NCBI GenBank assembly: GCA_002390425.1
Contig: DGPL01000029.1
Location: forward strand, 103,787-167,786
Direction of reading: 5' to 3'
Length of the DNA stretch: 64,000 bases
From: Kordiimonadaceae bacterium UBA4441
Lineage (GTDB): Bacteria; Pseudomonadota; Alphaproteobacteria; Sphingomonadales; Emcibacteraceae
In this document: positions 1-8,444 of the stretch, in pieces
How the letters are laid out: every line of letters starts with the position of its first letter
How positions within the stretch are numbered: the first letter of the stretch is position 1
Program-made: the position numbers and the translations under genes
The notes under the pieces: model-generated
What the model saw: only the letters and a program-made list of their open reading frames with translations
Database searches by the model: none
What the model was told of the DNA's origin: nothing

Positions 1-1
1 T

Positions 2-1042
2 GAAGGGCATCGTGTTCGTCTTTCTGGGCAAGATAGTCAACGTGGTACATTCTCGCAGCGTCATAGTGTTTTTATCGATCAAGATACTGAAGAACGTTAT
101 GCGCCACTTGCACATGCCGGTAATGGCCCGGACGCCCATGCAACCTATGAAGTAATTGATAGTGCGCTTTCAGAGGAAGCGGTTCTTGGTTTTGAGTATG
201 GTTATACCATGGCGGAACCAAATGCGCTTGTTATCTGGGAAGCACAATTTGGTGATTTTGCCAATGGCGCCCAAATGATATTTGATCAATTTATCTCTAG
301 CGCGGAATCAAAATGGCTGCGCTTTAGTGGACTTGTGGTTTGTTTGCCGCATGGATATGAAGGACAAGGTCCAGAGCATTCATCAGCAAGACTTGAACGT
401 TTCTTGCAGCTTTGTGCAGAAGATAATATGCAAGTCGTTAATTGTACGACACCGGCAAATTATTATCATGTATTGCGCCGTCAAATGAAGCGTAAATTCC
501 GTAAACCTTTGATCATTATGACACCAAAATCATTACTTCGTCATAAACTTGCGACATCGAAAATAGAAGACATGGCTGAAAACTCAGAATTTCACCGTAT
601 TCTTTGGGATGATGCACAGTCGGATCCACATAAAACAATTAAGATTAATAAAGACAGCGGTATTAAACGTGTCGTCCTTTGTTCGGGTAAAGTATATTAT
701 GATATTATGGCAGAACGTGATGCGCGCGGCCAAAAAGATATATATTTAATGCGCCTTGAACAGCTCTATCCGTTCCCTGGTGAAGCTTTGGCGAAAGAGC
801 TTAAGCGCTTTAAAAATCTTGAAGCGGTAGTTTGGTGTCAAGAAGAGCCGAAAAATATGGGTTCTTGGAGCTTTATTGATCCTTATATTGAAGATGTGCT
901 TTCTAACGTTGGTGGTAAAGTGACGCGTCCGATTTATGCTGGAAGAAAAGCGGCTGCTTCTCCGGCGACAGGATTAATGGAACGACATAAAGTTGAGCAG
1001 GCTAATTTGATTGATCAGGCCTTAACAATTACAAAAAGATAG
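2..1042 (+). CDS. sucA: 2-oxoglutarate dehydrogenase E1 component, C-terminal part (partial)
   Basis: This is the thiamine-diphosphate-dependent E1 subunit of the 2-oxoglutarate dehydrogenase complex in the TCA cycle. The frame is open from base 2, so the gene is cut by the window edge and only about 346 C-terminal residues of a protein usually over 900 long are present. Visible family landmarks are [14 protein letters not shown] at the very start, the [14 protein letters not shown] segment followed by [13 protein letters not shown], and the C-terminal LYPFPGEAL and [11 protein letters not shown] motifs. An internal ATG at 209 is not the start, because clear homologous sequence precedes it. 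It is followed 35 bp later by sucB in the same direction, so the genes are surely one operon. Confidence 0.96.
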   Translation, partial: EGHRVRLSGQDSQRGTFSQRHSVFIDQDTEERYAPLAHAGNGPDAHATYEVIDSALSEEAVLGFEYGYTMAEPNALVIWEAQFGDFANGAQMIFDQFISSAESKWLRFSGLVVCLPHGYEGQGPEHSSARLERFLQLCAEDNMQVVNCTTPANYYHVLRRQMKRKFRKPLIIMTPKSLLRHKLATSKIEDMAENSEFHRILWDDAQSDPHKTIKINKDSGIKRVVLCSGKVYYDIMAERDARGQKDIYLMRLEQLYPFPGEALAKELKRFKNLEAVVWCQEEPKNMGSWSFIDPYIEDVLSNVGGKVTRPIYAGRKAAASPATGLMERHKVEQANLIDQALTITKR

Positions 1043-1077
1043 TTATATAAAATAAATAATAATAAGGAGAAGGTCAT

Positions 1078-2301
1078 ATGGCCGTCGAAGTTCACGTACC
1101 GGTACTTGGTGAGTCAGTCACTGAAGCGACAGTAGGAAAATGGTATAAAGCCGTTGGTGAAGCCGTTGCTGTTGATGAAGTTATTTGTGAATTAGAAACA
1201 GACAAAGTTGCTTTAGAAGTAACAGCTTCTGCGTCTGGTGCATTATCTGAAATTATTGCTGAAGAAGGCGATAATGTTGAGGTTGGTGCTCTTCTTGGTA
1301 AGATTGACGAAACGGCGAAAGGTGCGGCATCTGCTGCCCCTGCCGCAGCTCCTGAAAAGGCTCCAGAGCCAGCAAAAGAAGTTATAGCTCCTGCTACGGA
1401 AGAGGCCCCAGCCGCAGCGGCGAAGGGTGTAAATGCAAGACCTGCGGCTGCAAAACTTGCTTCTGAAAAGGGTGTTGACCTTGCGACAGTAACAGGCACT
1501 GGCGCAGGTGGAACAATTACGAAAGCAGATGTGCTTGCGCATCTTTCAGGCGCGCCTGCATCAGTAGCAACGGCCTCTACGGCTGCCCCAATAGCAGCCG
1601 CCCCACAAGAAGAAGTCGTTCCGATGACGCGTCTTCGCCGTACAATAGCGAAACGATTAAAAGATGCACAAAATACTGCTGCGATGCTAACTACATATAA
1701 TGAAGTGGATATGTCAGCGGTGATGGCACTTCGTTCACAATATAAAGAAGTCTTTGAAAAGAAGCATGGCGCACGCCTTGGCTTTATGTCTTTCTTCACG
1801 AAAGCATGTGTGGCGGCACTAAAAGAAATTCCGGAAGTGAATGCAGAAATTCGCGACGACAGTATTGTTTATAAAAATTACTATAATGTTGGTGTGGCGG
1901 CTTCAACTCCATCTGGCCTTGTTGTCCCGGTTGTAAAAAATGCGCAAGACATGGGTTTTGCAGATATCGAAAAAGAGATTGCTCGTTTAGGCGGTCTTGC
2001 CCGTGACGGGAAACTCGCCATGGATGATATGATGGGTGGCACTTTCACCATTTCAAATGGTGGTGTTTTTGGCTCACTTCTCTCAAGCCCGATTTTGAAC
2101 GCACCGCAATCCGGAATTTTAGGAATGCACACAATTCAGAAACGTGCTGTTGTGGTGAACGACGAGATTGTTATTCGTCCAATGATGTATCTATCGCTAT
2201 CATATGATCACCGTATTGTTGATGGTAAAGGTGCGGTAACGTTCTTAGTTCGTGTTAAAGAGAATTTAGAAGATCCACAGCGACTTGTGTTGGATCTATA
2301 A
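1078..2301 (+). CDS. sucB: Dihydrolipoyllysine succinyltransferase (E2 of 2-oxoglutarate dehydrogenase)
   Basis: This core E2 enzyme transfers the succinyl group from E1 to CoA through a lipoyl arm. The 407-residue protein has a single lipoyl domain (about residues 1-76, with the lipoylated lysine in [10 protein letters not shown]). An Ala/Pro/Glu-rich linker follows, then a peripheral-subunit-binding domain (about 118-155, starting [10 protein letters not shown]) and the acyltransferase domain (about 180-407). The catalytic His and Asp are in [13 protein letters not shown] near the C-terminus. The succinyl rather than acetyl assignment rests on the sucA neighbour and the single lipoyl domain. 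A strong AAGGAGA ribosome site at 1064-1070 fixes the ATG start. It lies between sucA and lpd, giving a complete E1-E2-E3 set. Confidence 0.97.
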   Translation: MAVEVHVPVLGESVTEATVGKWYKAVGEAVAVDEVICELETDKVALEVTASASGALSEIIAEEGDNVEVGALLGKIDETAKGAASAAPAAAPEKAPEPAKEVIAPATEEAPAAAAKGVNARPAAAKLASEKGVDLATVTGTGAGGTITKADVLAHLSGAPASVATASTAAPIAAAPQEEVVPMTRLRRTIAKRLKDAQNTAAMLTTYNEVDMSAVMALRSQYKEVFEKKHGARLGFMSFFTKACVAALKEIPEVNAEIRDDSIVYKNYYNVGVAASTPSGLVVPVVKNAQDMGFADIEKEIARLGGLARDGKLAMDDMMGGTFTISNGGVFGSLLSSPILNAPQSGILGMHTIQKRAVVVNDEIVIRPMMYLSLSYDHRIVDGKGAVTFLVRVKENLEDPQRLVLDL

Positions 2302-2342
2302 GCGGTTCTTGATTTTTAATAATAATAAATTGGAAGTTCGTA

Positions 2343-3749
2343 ATGAGCGATAATTATGATTTGGTTGTCATCGGCGGTGGCCCCGGTGGATATGTAGCGG
2401 CGATTAAAGCGGCACAACTTGGACTTAAAACGGCATGCGTTGAAATGCGTGGTGCTCTTGGCGGTACTTGTCTCAATGTGGGTTGTATGCCTTCTAAGGC
2501 TCTTCTTCATGCTTCAGAATTATTTGATGAAGCAAATGGCAGCATGGATAAGTTCGGTATTTCGACGGGTAAAGTTTCCATCGATATTTCAAAATTGATG
2601 GATCATAAAGATGGCATCGTCACGGACCTTACTAAGGGCGTAGAATTTTTATTTAAGAAAAATAAAATTGATTATGTTCAAGGCCGCGGAAAAGTTGCGG
2701 CGGCAGGTAAAGTTGAAGTTGCACTGAATGATGGTGGCACACAAACGATAGACACTAAAAATATTATTATTGCGACTGGCTCTGACGTAGCGGCGCTTCC
2801 TGGTATTGAAATTGATGAGAAAATTGTTGTTTCATCAACGGGCGCTTTGAGCCTACCTAAAGTACCAAAACATATGGTCGTTATCGGTGGCGGTGTTATT
2901 GGTCTTGAACTTGGTTCCGTATGGAAACGACTGGGTGCGGAAGTAACCGTCGTTGAATATATGGACCGTATTACACCCGAAATGGACGGGGAAGTATCGA
3001 AAACTTTTGCACGTATTCTTAAAAAACAAGGGTTTAAATTTAAATTTAAATCTAAAGTCACTGCGGTTAAAACCACAAAAACGGGCGCAACGGTTTCTGT
3101 TGAGCCAGCTGCGGGTGGGGACGCTGAAAAAATTAAGTCTGACGTGGTGTTGGTATCTGTTGGTCGCCGTCCTTATACAGAAGGCCTAGGTCTTGAAGAA
3201 GCGGGCGTAAAAATGACTGACCGTGGACAAGTAGAAATCAATGATCATTTCGAAACAAACATCCCTGGCATTTACGCCATTGGGGATGTTGTGCGTGGTG
3301 CAATGCTTGCTCATAAAGCCGAAGACGAAGGTGTCGCGGCTGTTGAAATTATTGCAGGATTCGCGGGACATGTGAATTACGATGCAATCCCAGGTGTGAT
3401 TTATACAATGCCGGAAGTGGCCAGTGTCGGTAAAACGGAAGAGCAGCTTAAAGAAGCTGGTATTGCTTATAACACGGGTAAATTCCCCTTCACAGCGAAC
3501 AGCCGCGCCAAAGCAAATAGTCAAACGGACGGGTTTGTTAAAGTGCTCTCTTCACAAGATACCGACATGATCCTTGGTGCGCATATTATTGGTGCGGATG
3601 CAGGAAACATGATCGCTGAACTAACTTTAGCCATTGAAAATGGTATTTCGGTTGAGGATGTTGCTTATTCATGTCATGCGCATCCAACTGAGAGTGAGGC
3701 CACTAAAGAAGCGGCCATGGCCGCAGGCGGTCTACCTGTTCATATGTAA
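2343..3749 (+). CDS. lpd: Dihydrolipoamide dehydrogenase (E3)
   Basis: This FAD-dependent enzyme reoxidises dihydrolipoamide with NAD+. Its 468 residues are the usual length. The FAD-binding [10 protein letters not shown] is at residues 11-20, and the redox-active disulfide is in [14 protein letters not shown] second Rossmann motif, [14 protein letters not shown], binds NAD, and the ATGSD and AIGDVV motifs are typical of the class. The C-terminal His-Glu dyad is in HAHPTESE, which completes the active site of the partner subunit. It begins 41 bp after sucB and is the last gene of the sucAB-lpd unit, because a stem-loop with a T-run follows at about 3773-3799. Confidence 0.97.
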   Translation: MSDNYDLVVIGGGPGGYVAAIKAAQLGLKTACVEMRGALGGTCLNVGCMPSKALLHASELFDEANGSMDKFGISTGKVSIDISKLMDHKDGIVTDLTKGVEFLFKKNKIDYVQGRGKVAAAGKVEVALNDGGTQTIDTKNIIIATGSDVAALPGIEIDEKIVVSSTGALSLPKVPKHMVVIGGGVIGLELGSVWKRLGAEVTVVEYMDRITPEMDGEVSKTFARILKKQGFKFKFKSKVTAVKTTKTGATVSVEPAAGGDAEKIKSDVVLVSVGRRPYTEGLGLEEAGVKMTDRGQVEINDHFETNIPGIYAIGDVVRGAMLAHKAEDEGVAAVEIIAGFAGHVNYDAIPGVIYTMPEVASVGKTEEQLKEAGIAYNTGKFPFTANSRAKANSQTDGFVKVLSSQDTDMILGAHIIGADAGNMIAELTLAIENGISVEDVAYSCHAHPTESEATKEAAMAAGGLPVHM

Positions 3750-3772
3750 GGCTTATTTCATAAAGAAATAAA

Positions 3773-3799
3773 AGGGGCGGCTTTTTAGTCGCCTTTTTT
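3773..3799 (+). terminator. Intrinsic terminator after lpd
   Basis: A stem of GGCGGC (3776-3781) pairs with GTCGCC (3788-3793, one G-T pair), and the flanks extend it through AAAG and the following T-run. The loop is TTTTTA and six T residues follow on the plus strand. It closes the sucAB-lpd transcript before the separate sulfotransferase gene. Confidence 0.75.
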
Positions 3800-3874
3800 A
3801 TGTCTAAAATATATAGTGATGAAAAATAATATTCAGTATATGTCAATATAATAATTTAGGGTGAAAATCTTCAG

Positions 3875-5524
3875 ATGAATATTCATCAATCGATGCAAAT
3901 GGCGGTGAAGTTTGCTAATGGAAGGAATTTTGCAGAAGCAGAAAAAATCCTTCGGGGGATTTTGGCGACCAATAATCAATTTCATCCGGCTATTCATATG
4001 TTAGGACAGCTCGCATTTCAAAGTGGCCGCGAAGATATTGCTGCAAAATTATTTCATCAAGCCGCAACGATTGACCCCAATAATGCTGGATATCACCGTG
4101 ATTTTGCCGAGACACTTTTCTTTATGGGGCATTATAAAGATACGCTGATGGCAATAAATCGGTCAATTCAAATAAACCAGAATGACCCGAAAGCACATTT
4201 TATTGCTGGTAATGGGCTCATGCATATGGGGGAAAATGAACAAGCAATTAAAGCCTTTAAACATACTATTAAAATGGACCCTAACCATAGTTTTGCCCAT
4301 AATAATTTGGGATCTGTGTATGAAAAAGAGGATAAATTAAAAGAAGCGAAAAATCACTATGAACTCGCGATGAAAGTAGATCAATCTAATGTACTTGCGA
4401 TTAATAATCTTGCGACGCTTCTAACGGCTGAAGGAGATCTGGACAAAGCCAAAAAGTTATTAAATCAGATTATAAAAACGAAACCAGATTATATTGAAGC
4501 GCATCATAATTTATCTGCCTTAAAACGATATAAGGAAGGGGATGAACACATTGCAATATTGTTGTCACTTCTTGAAAGTGTTGAACAAATCCCGCTTGAT
4601 AATAAGTATCGATTATATTTCATTCTCGGAAAAGTTCATGCAGATCTAAAAGACTATGATAAAGCATTTGAATTTTATGAATTGGGTAACAATTTGAAAA
4701 GATCCACATTTGAATATTATGAAGATCGATTTATAGAAAATGTTGAAAAGATTAAAGCAATATATTCCAAAGAGAATATCGGAAAAGAAAAAGTTACAAA
4801 AAGTAATAAACCTGTTCCGATTTTTGTTGTTGGAATGCCTCGTTCTGGATCGACTCTAGTTGAACAAATATTAGCAAGTCATAGTGAAATATTTGGTGCA
4901 GGAGAACTTACTATTCTTAGTGAATATGTGAACGAGATAATACAGAATTATCCTGAAGACTTAGAAAAATTATCCGATCAAGAACTTCAAAAAATTGGTG
5001 GTAAATATTTGGATAAAATTAGTGCATTTGACCCTAATGCAAAATACATCGTTGATAAGAACCCTGGAAATTTTCTCTATGCAGGATTAATTAAAAAAAT
5101 TCTACCAGAAGCCCTGATTATTAATACAAATAGAAATGCGATGGATTGTTGTGTTTCTAATTATACACATCTGTTTCTTGATACTATTCATTACACAAAT
5201 GACCTTGGCGAATTGGGTCGTTATTTTAATATTTATAGCGATTTGATGGCACACTGGCGCTCAGTTCTTCCAAATGAAATGCTTTATGATATTTCTTATG
5301 AAGATGTGGTGGATAATCTTGAACAAGAAGCAAAAAGTTTAATTGAATTTACAGGTCTTGATTGGGAAGAAAGTTGCCTTGAATTTCATAAGAAAAAATC
5401 AAATGTGAAAACGGCAAGTGCCGCACAGGTGCGTAAGCCCATATATAAATCATCAGTGGAACGCTGGCGCGTTTATGAGGAGCATTTAGGGCCTCTCATA
5501 TCAGCGTTGAAAGATAAAGAGTGA
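3875..5524 (+). CDS. TPR-repeat sulfotransferase family protein
   Basis: This 549-residue protein has two halves. Residues 1 to about 260 are tandem tetratricopeptide repeats (for example AHNNLGSVYEKEDKLKEA and the AINNLA and AHHNLSA helices). Residues about 310-549 are a sulfotransferase-fold domain. The 5'-phosphosulfate loop for PAPS is VGMPRSGSTLVEQIL at about residue 319, and a later INTNRNAMDCCVSNY segment matches the 3'-phosphate-binding region. The acceptor is unknown. No signal peptide is evident, so a cytoplasmic role is likely. It stands alone between the lpd terminator and a gene fragment on the other strand. Similar TPR-sulfotransferase proteins are common in alphaproteobacteria, but few have an assigned substrate. 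Confidence 0.85.
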   Translation: MNIHQSMQMAVKFANGRNFAEAEKILRGILATNNQFHPAIHMLGQLAFQSGREDIAAKLFHQAATIDPNNAGYHRDFAETLFFMGHYKDTLMAINRSIQINQNDPKAHFIAGNGLMHMGENEQAIKAFKHTIKMDPNHSFAHNNLGSVYEKEDKLKEAKNHYELAMKVDQSNVLAINNLATLLTAEGDLDKAKKLLNQIIKTKPDYIEAHHNLSALKRYKEGDEHIAILLSLLESVEQIPLDNKYRLYFILGKVHADLKDYDKAFEFYELGNNLKRSTFEYYEDRFIENVEKIKAIYSKENIGKEKVTKSNKPVPIFVVGMPRSGSTLVEQILASHSEIFGAGELTILSEYVNEIIQNYPEDLEKLSDQELQKIGGKYLDKISAFDPNAKYIVDKNPGNFLYAGLIKKILPEALIINTNRNAMDCCVSNYTHLFLDTIHYTNDLGELGRYFNIYSDLMAHWRSVLPNEMLYDISYEDVVDNLEQEAKSLIEFTGLDWEESCLEFHKKKSNVKTASAAQVRKPIYKSSVERWRVYEEHLGPLISALKDKE

Positions 5525-5541
5525 TGAATTTCTAAATACTT

Positions 5542-5970
5542 TTATTCATCAGCGTTTTCGATAATGTGCGGTTGAATTAACACAATCGTTTCTGGTTTTT
5601 TCCTGCTTTCATCAACATGTTTGAATAGGTTGCCAACGACGGGAACTGTCGTAACAGGATCATTGTCTGGTTCAGATATGTGTGTAACAAGCCTTAACTG
5701 ACAATCCGTTGGAAATGCACTTGGCGGAATATCATATACTGCGCCAATGTGTTTTACACCTTTGGCAGTCGTATCGAATCCTAGCATGCCCCATATGCTG
5801 TTGGTTGTGGCATTTTCACCTTCAAATAATGTCCATGTTCCCAATAAATCTCGGCCTGTGGTGATTTCTTGTCCTTCATCGTGATATACATGTTCGCCAT
5901 TAACATAATGGTCTTCCGTCCAGGAAACGGTTAATTTCCAATCACGCTGAAGATCCAGAAAAAATGGCGG
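5542..5970 (-). pseudogene. Secretin-like C-terminal gene fragment without a proper start
   Basis: The minus-strand frame is open for 143 codons, from just inside an in-frame TAG at 5971-5973 to the stop at 5542, but contains no ATG or GTG. The first usual start is a TTG at 5844, leaving 100 residues. The C-terminal stretch TTVPVVGNLFKHVDESRK followed by ETIVLIQPHII resembles the C-terminal end of secretin (type II/III/IV pilus outer-membrane pore) domains, which read roughly vP.lG.LF...elvI.i.P.ii. The upstream part, with DWKLTVSWTED and TWTLFEGENA, is not recognised. No pilus or secretion genes are nearby. The simplest reading is a decayed remnant. A short TTG-started gene of unknown function is the alternative. 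Confidence 0.4.
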
Positions 5971-6005
5971 CTAAAATAACAGCCTTAGTTAGATAACTAT
6001 ATATT

Positions 6006-6042
6006 TCAGGGAACTTGATATTTATTAAATTAAGTTCCCTGA
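6006..6042 (-). terminator. Perfect 11-bp inverted repeat, probable terminator after xerC
   Basis: TCAGGGAACTT at 6006-6016 is exactly repeated in inverse as AAGTTCCCTGA at 6032-6042, with a 15-base AT-rich loop. It sits 19 bp after the xerC stop. The following tract on the minus strand is only moderately U-rich, so termination may be weak. Confidence 0.6.
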
Positions 6043-6060
6043 TTTAAGATTGAAAAAGGT

Positions 6061-7023
6061 CTATTTTTTCTTCGCGCTGGGGTGGGCGTTATTATAAACA
6101 TCCATTAAATAGGCGGTGTCTACATCTGTATAATGTTGTGTTGTTGAAAGATCGGCGTGTCCAAGTAATTCCTGAATGGTTCTAAGGTCTCCACCCGCAG
6201 TTAATAAATGTGTTGCGAAACTATGGCGCAATGCATGTGGTGTTGCAGATGACGGTAATCCGAGGGCGATACGTACTTTTTGCATGGCGAGTTGCACATT
6301 TCTCGCGTTTAATCGTTTTCCGCGCACGCCAATGAAAAGCGGATCGCCATAGGATAATTTTTTAGGGCAAGCTTTAATATATTGTTTTACGGCATCAATT
6401 ACCGCGGGTATAAGTGGTACTAGTCTTTCTTTTCCTCCTTTACCCGTCACGGTCATAATATCTTTCTTATCCAAATCCCCAACGTTAAGGCTTAGAGCTT
6501 CTGAAATACGTAAGCCGCAACCATAAAGAATAGTTAATACCGCAATATCACGCAGTGACACCCATTGGTCATCAGTAAAGTCGCCGACATCTTTGATGGT
6601 TCTTTTTGCGGCATCTTCACTTATTGGTCTAGGGAGTCGTTTTTTTAATTTTGGACTGCTGACGGCGTCAATGGCATCATTTGAAATGATTTTTTGGCGA
6701 CGTAGATATTTATAAAAGGAACGAACTGCGCTAAAACTTCTGGCCATACTTGCAGGTGTTAGCCCGTCTCGTCTTCTTGCGGCGAGATAGCTTCTAAAAT
6801 CGGCGGGATTTAAATTTTCGAGCGTTTTTTTATTTGGGGCATTTCCCACATGTTCATTTAGAAAGGAAAGAAATTTAATCAAATCTCTAAGATAAGCTTC
6901 ATGAGTATGTGCTGAGACGCGTTTTTCGGAAATTAGATAATCTTGCCACTTTCTTATAAGCGGGGTTATTTCAGGATAGATTTTGTTTTCTAATTCTTTT
7001 GTTTTTGCCATTGGATCAAACAT
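6061..7023 (-). CDS. xerC: Tyrosine recombinase XerC
   Basis: This site-specific recombinase resolves chromosome dimers at dif together with XerD. The 320-residue protein has an N-terminal SAM-like DNA-binding domain (about 20-115) and a C-terminal catalytic domain. The catalytic residues are visible: Arg in GCGLRISEAL, Lys in TGKGGKERLVP, His and Arg in HALRHSFATHLL, His in LLGHADLSTTQHYT and the Tyr at the end of that motif. XerC rather than XerD is inferred from the DUF484 gene just upstream, the arrangement known from gammaproteobacteria. The start is either ATG 7023 or the MAKTKE ATG at 7011. Both overlap the end of DUF484, which points to translational coupling. Confidence 0.93.
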   Translation of the reverse strand: MFDPMAKTKELENKIYPEITPLIRKWQDYLISEKRVSAHTHEAYLRDLIKFLSFLNEHVGNAPNKKTLENLNPADFRSYLAARRRDGLTPASMARSFSAVRSFYKYLRRQKIISNDAIDAVSSPKLKKRLPRPISEDAAKRTIKDVGDFTDDQWVSLRDIAVLTILYGCGLRISEALSLNVGDLDKKDIMTVTGKGGKERLVPLIPAVIDAVKQYIKACPKKLSYGDPLFIGVRGKRLNARNVQLAMQKVRIALGLPSSATPHALRHSFATHLLTAGGDLRTIQELLGHADLSTTQHYTDVDTAYLMDVYNNAHPSAKKK

Positions 7024-7691
7024 TTATGAAATGATTTCCCGAGAAACCTTAAAAGCTCCGTGCCTTGTCCGGGGTAAAACATATCTGCATCGCGACTACC
7101 AAAAGACAATATACCCGGTGGATTATGATCAGTTGCTGGTATTCTAACGAGAGCTTCAGCCTTAACCAATGATTTGGCCGGTCCAAATATTTCTTCCGAA
7201 ACATCGACATCACCACGCAATTGAATGATATCGTCTTTTCCGAGATATTTATTAGCATGCCCTTTCGATAAAGGAGCGACTTCTTTTAGCGAAGGTATCT
7301 TATTTGCATGACCTTTTTCAAAGCAGATCCGGATCACATCAATATGCAGCATATCAGGCCAATCCTGTGTCACGATATGTCCTATATGTTGAATACTGTC
7401 AGTGTCAAGTAAGGCAAGTACCGCTTCATGCACTTGTACTTGGGTCGTTAAATTATTGCGCGACGTGTCTATTAAATGGCCTTGGCTGTTTCTAATGTCT
7501 TCAAGATTACTTTTAAGTTTTTCAATCATCATATTTTGAAAATCAACCACACCATCATCAGTAGTTCTGTCTGGCGCTGTAAGGACCATTAGCAGTTCAG
7601 GATTATCATTTAGAAAAGACGGGTTGTTTCGAAGAAAATTTTTAATATCTTCTACGTTTAACTTAGAACTGATTTCTTTTTTCTTGGCCAT
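6990..7691 (-). CDS. DUF484 family protein
   Basis: This 233-residue protein matches the DUF484 family, a GAF-like fold usually encoded directly before xerC. The N-terminus carries the typical VEDIKNFLRNNPSFLNDNPE segment (about residues 12-31). A helical linker and a GAF-like region follow, the latter including LVRIPATDHNPPGILSFGSRD and ending in an FLGKSFHKCLIQW helix. The biochemical role of the family is not established. Its 3' end overlaps the xerC start by about 20-34 bp, and 15 bp separate it from the transaldolase gene upstream, so the three minus-strand genes probably share a transcript. Confidence 0.85.
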   Translation of the reverse strand: MAKKKEISSKLNVEDIKNFLRNNPSFLNDNPELLMVLTAPDRTTDDGVVDFQNMMIEKLKSNLEDIRNSQGHLIDTSRNNLTTQVQVHEAVLALLDTDSIQHIGHIVTQDWPDMLHIDVIRICFEKGHANKIPSLKEVAPLSKGHANKYLGKDDIIQLRGDVDVSEEIFGPAKSLVKAEALVRIPATDHNPPGILSFGSRDADMFYPGQGTELLRFLGKSFHKCLIQWQKQKN

Positions 7692-7706
7692 GTTAATTTT
7701 ACGCTA

Positions 7707-8360
7707 TCAGGCGATATTTTGCCCGGTTTTTTCCCAATCTTTGACAAAAGCGGCTAATCCGCTATCCGTTAATGGATGTTTGAAAAGTTGGTGAACGACT
7801 TTAGGTGGAATTGTTGCAACGTCTGCGCCTATCACAGCACTATCAAGAATATGCATATTATGTCTTGTGCTTGCGACGAGGATTTCCGTTTTAAAATCGT
7901 AATTGTCATAAATGGTGCGGATATCCGCAATAAGGGCCATACCGTCGTGACCAATATCATCATGACGACCAACAAAAGGCGAAATAAATGCAGCGCCTGC
8001 TTTGGCGGCGAGTAACGCTTGCGTTGCAGAGAAGCAAAGAGTTACGTTAACCATTTTGCCTTGATCAGCGAAATGTTTACAAGTTTTAAGTCCGTCTGGT
8101 GTTAGCGGAACTTTAAGACATACATTATCAGCAATATCATAAAGAGCAGCGGCTTCGCGAACCATTGTTTCATAATCTGTCGCGGCAACTTCAGCACTAA
8201 CTGGACCATCAACAAGATCACAGATTTCTTTTGTGACTTCAAAAATATCACGACCTGATTTTAAGATCAAAGACGGGTTGGTTGTGACACCATCCACAAG
8301 TCCGAGGTCAACCAGCGGTTTGATTTCGTCAATTTCTGCCGTGTCGATAAAAAATTTCAT
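7707..8360 (-). CDS. Small transaldolase / fructose-6-phosphate aldolase family protein
   Basis: This 217-residue TIM-barrel enzyme belongs to the short transaldolase subfamily (Tal type 3B / Fsa). Landmarks are [10 protein letters not shown] at the N-terminus, [13 protein letters not shown], the Schiff-base lysine in [29 protein letters not shown], and [12 protein letters not shown]. Family members either move a dihydroxyacetone unit in the pentose phosphate pathway or cleave fructose 6-phosphate, and sequence alone does not separate these safely. It is the first gene of the minus-strand unit with DUF484 and xerC, and is divergent from priA across 84 bp. Confidence 0.9.
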   Translation of the reverse strand: MKFFIDTAEIDEIKPLVDLGLVDGVTTNPSLILKSGRDIFEVTKEICDLVDGPVSAEVAATDYETMVREAAALYDIADNVCLKVPLTPDGLKTCKHFADQGKMVNVTLCFSATQALLAAKAGAAFISPFVGRHDDIGHDGMALIADIRTIYDNYDFKTEILVASTRHNMHILDSAVIGADVATIPPKVVHQLFKHPLTDSGLAAFVKDWEKTGQNIA

Positions 8361-8444
8361 GATTTTGATGATCCTTCGTCTATAAAATGAATGCCTTTCT
8401 TGGCGGCATATTGATTTTAGCTTTTTGCCCTGAAATTATCTTTT

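Noticed and set aside
1092..1799. Long reverse-strand frame inside sucB
   Set aside because: It is the antisense shadow of the Ala/Pro-rich sucB sequence and has no independent ribosome site or family likeness.
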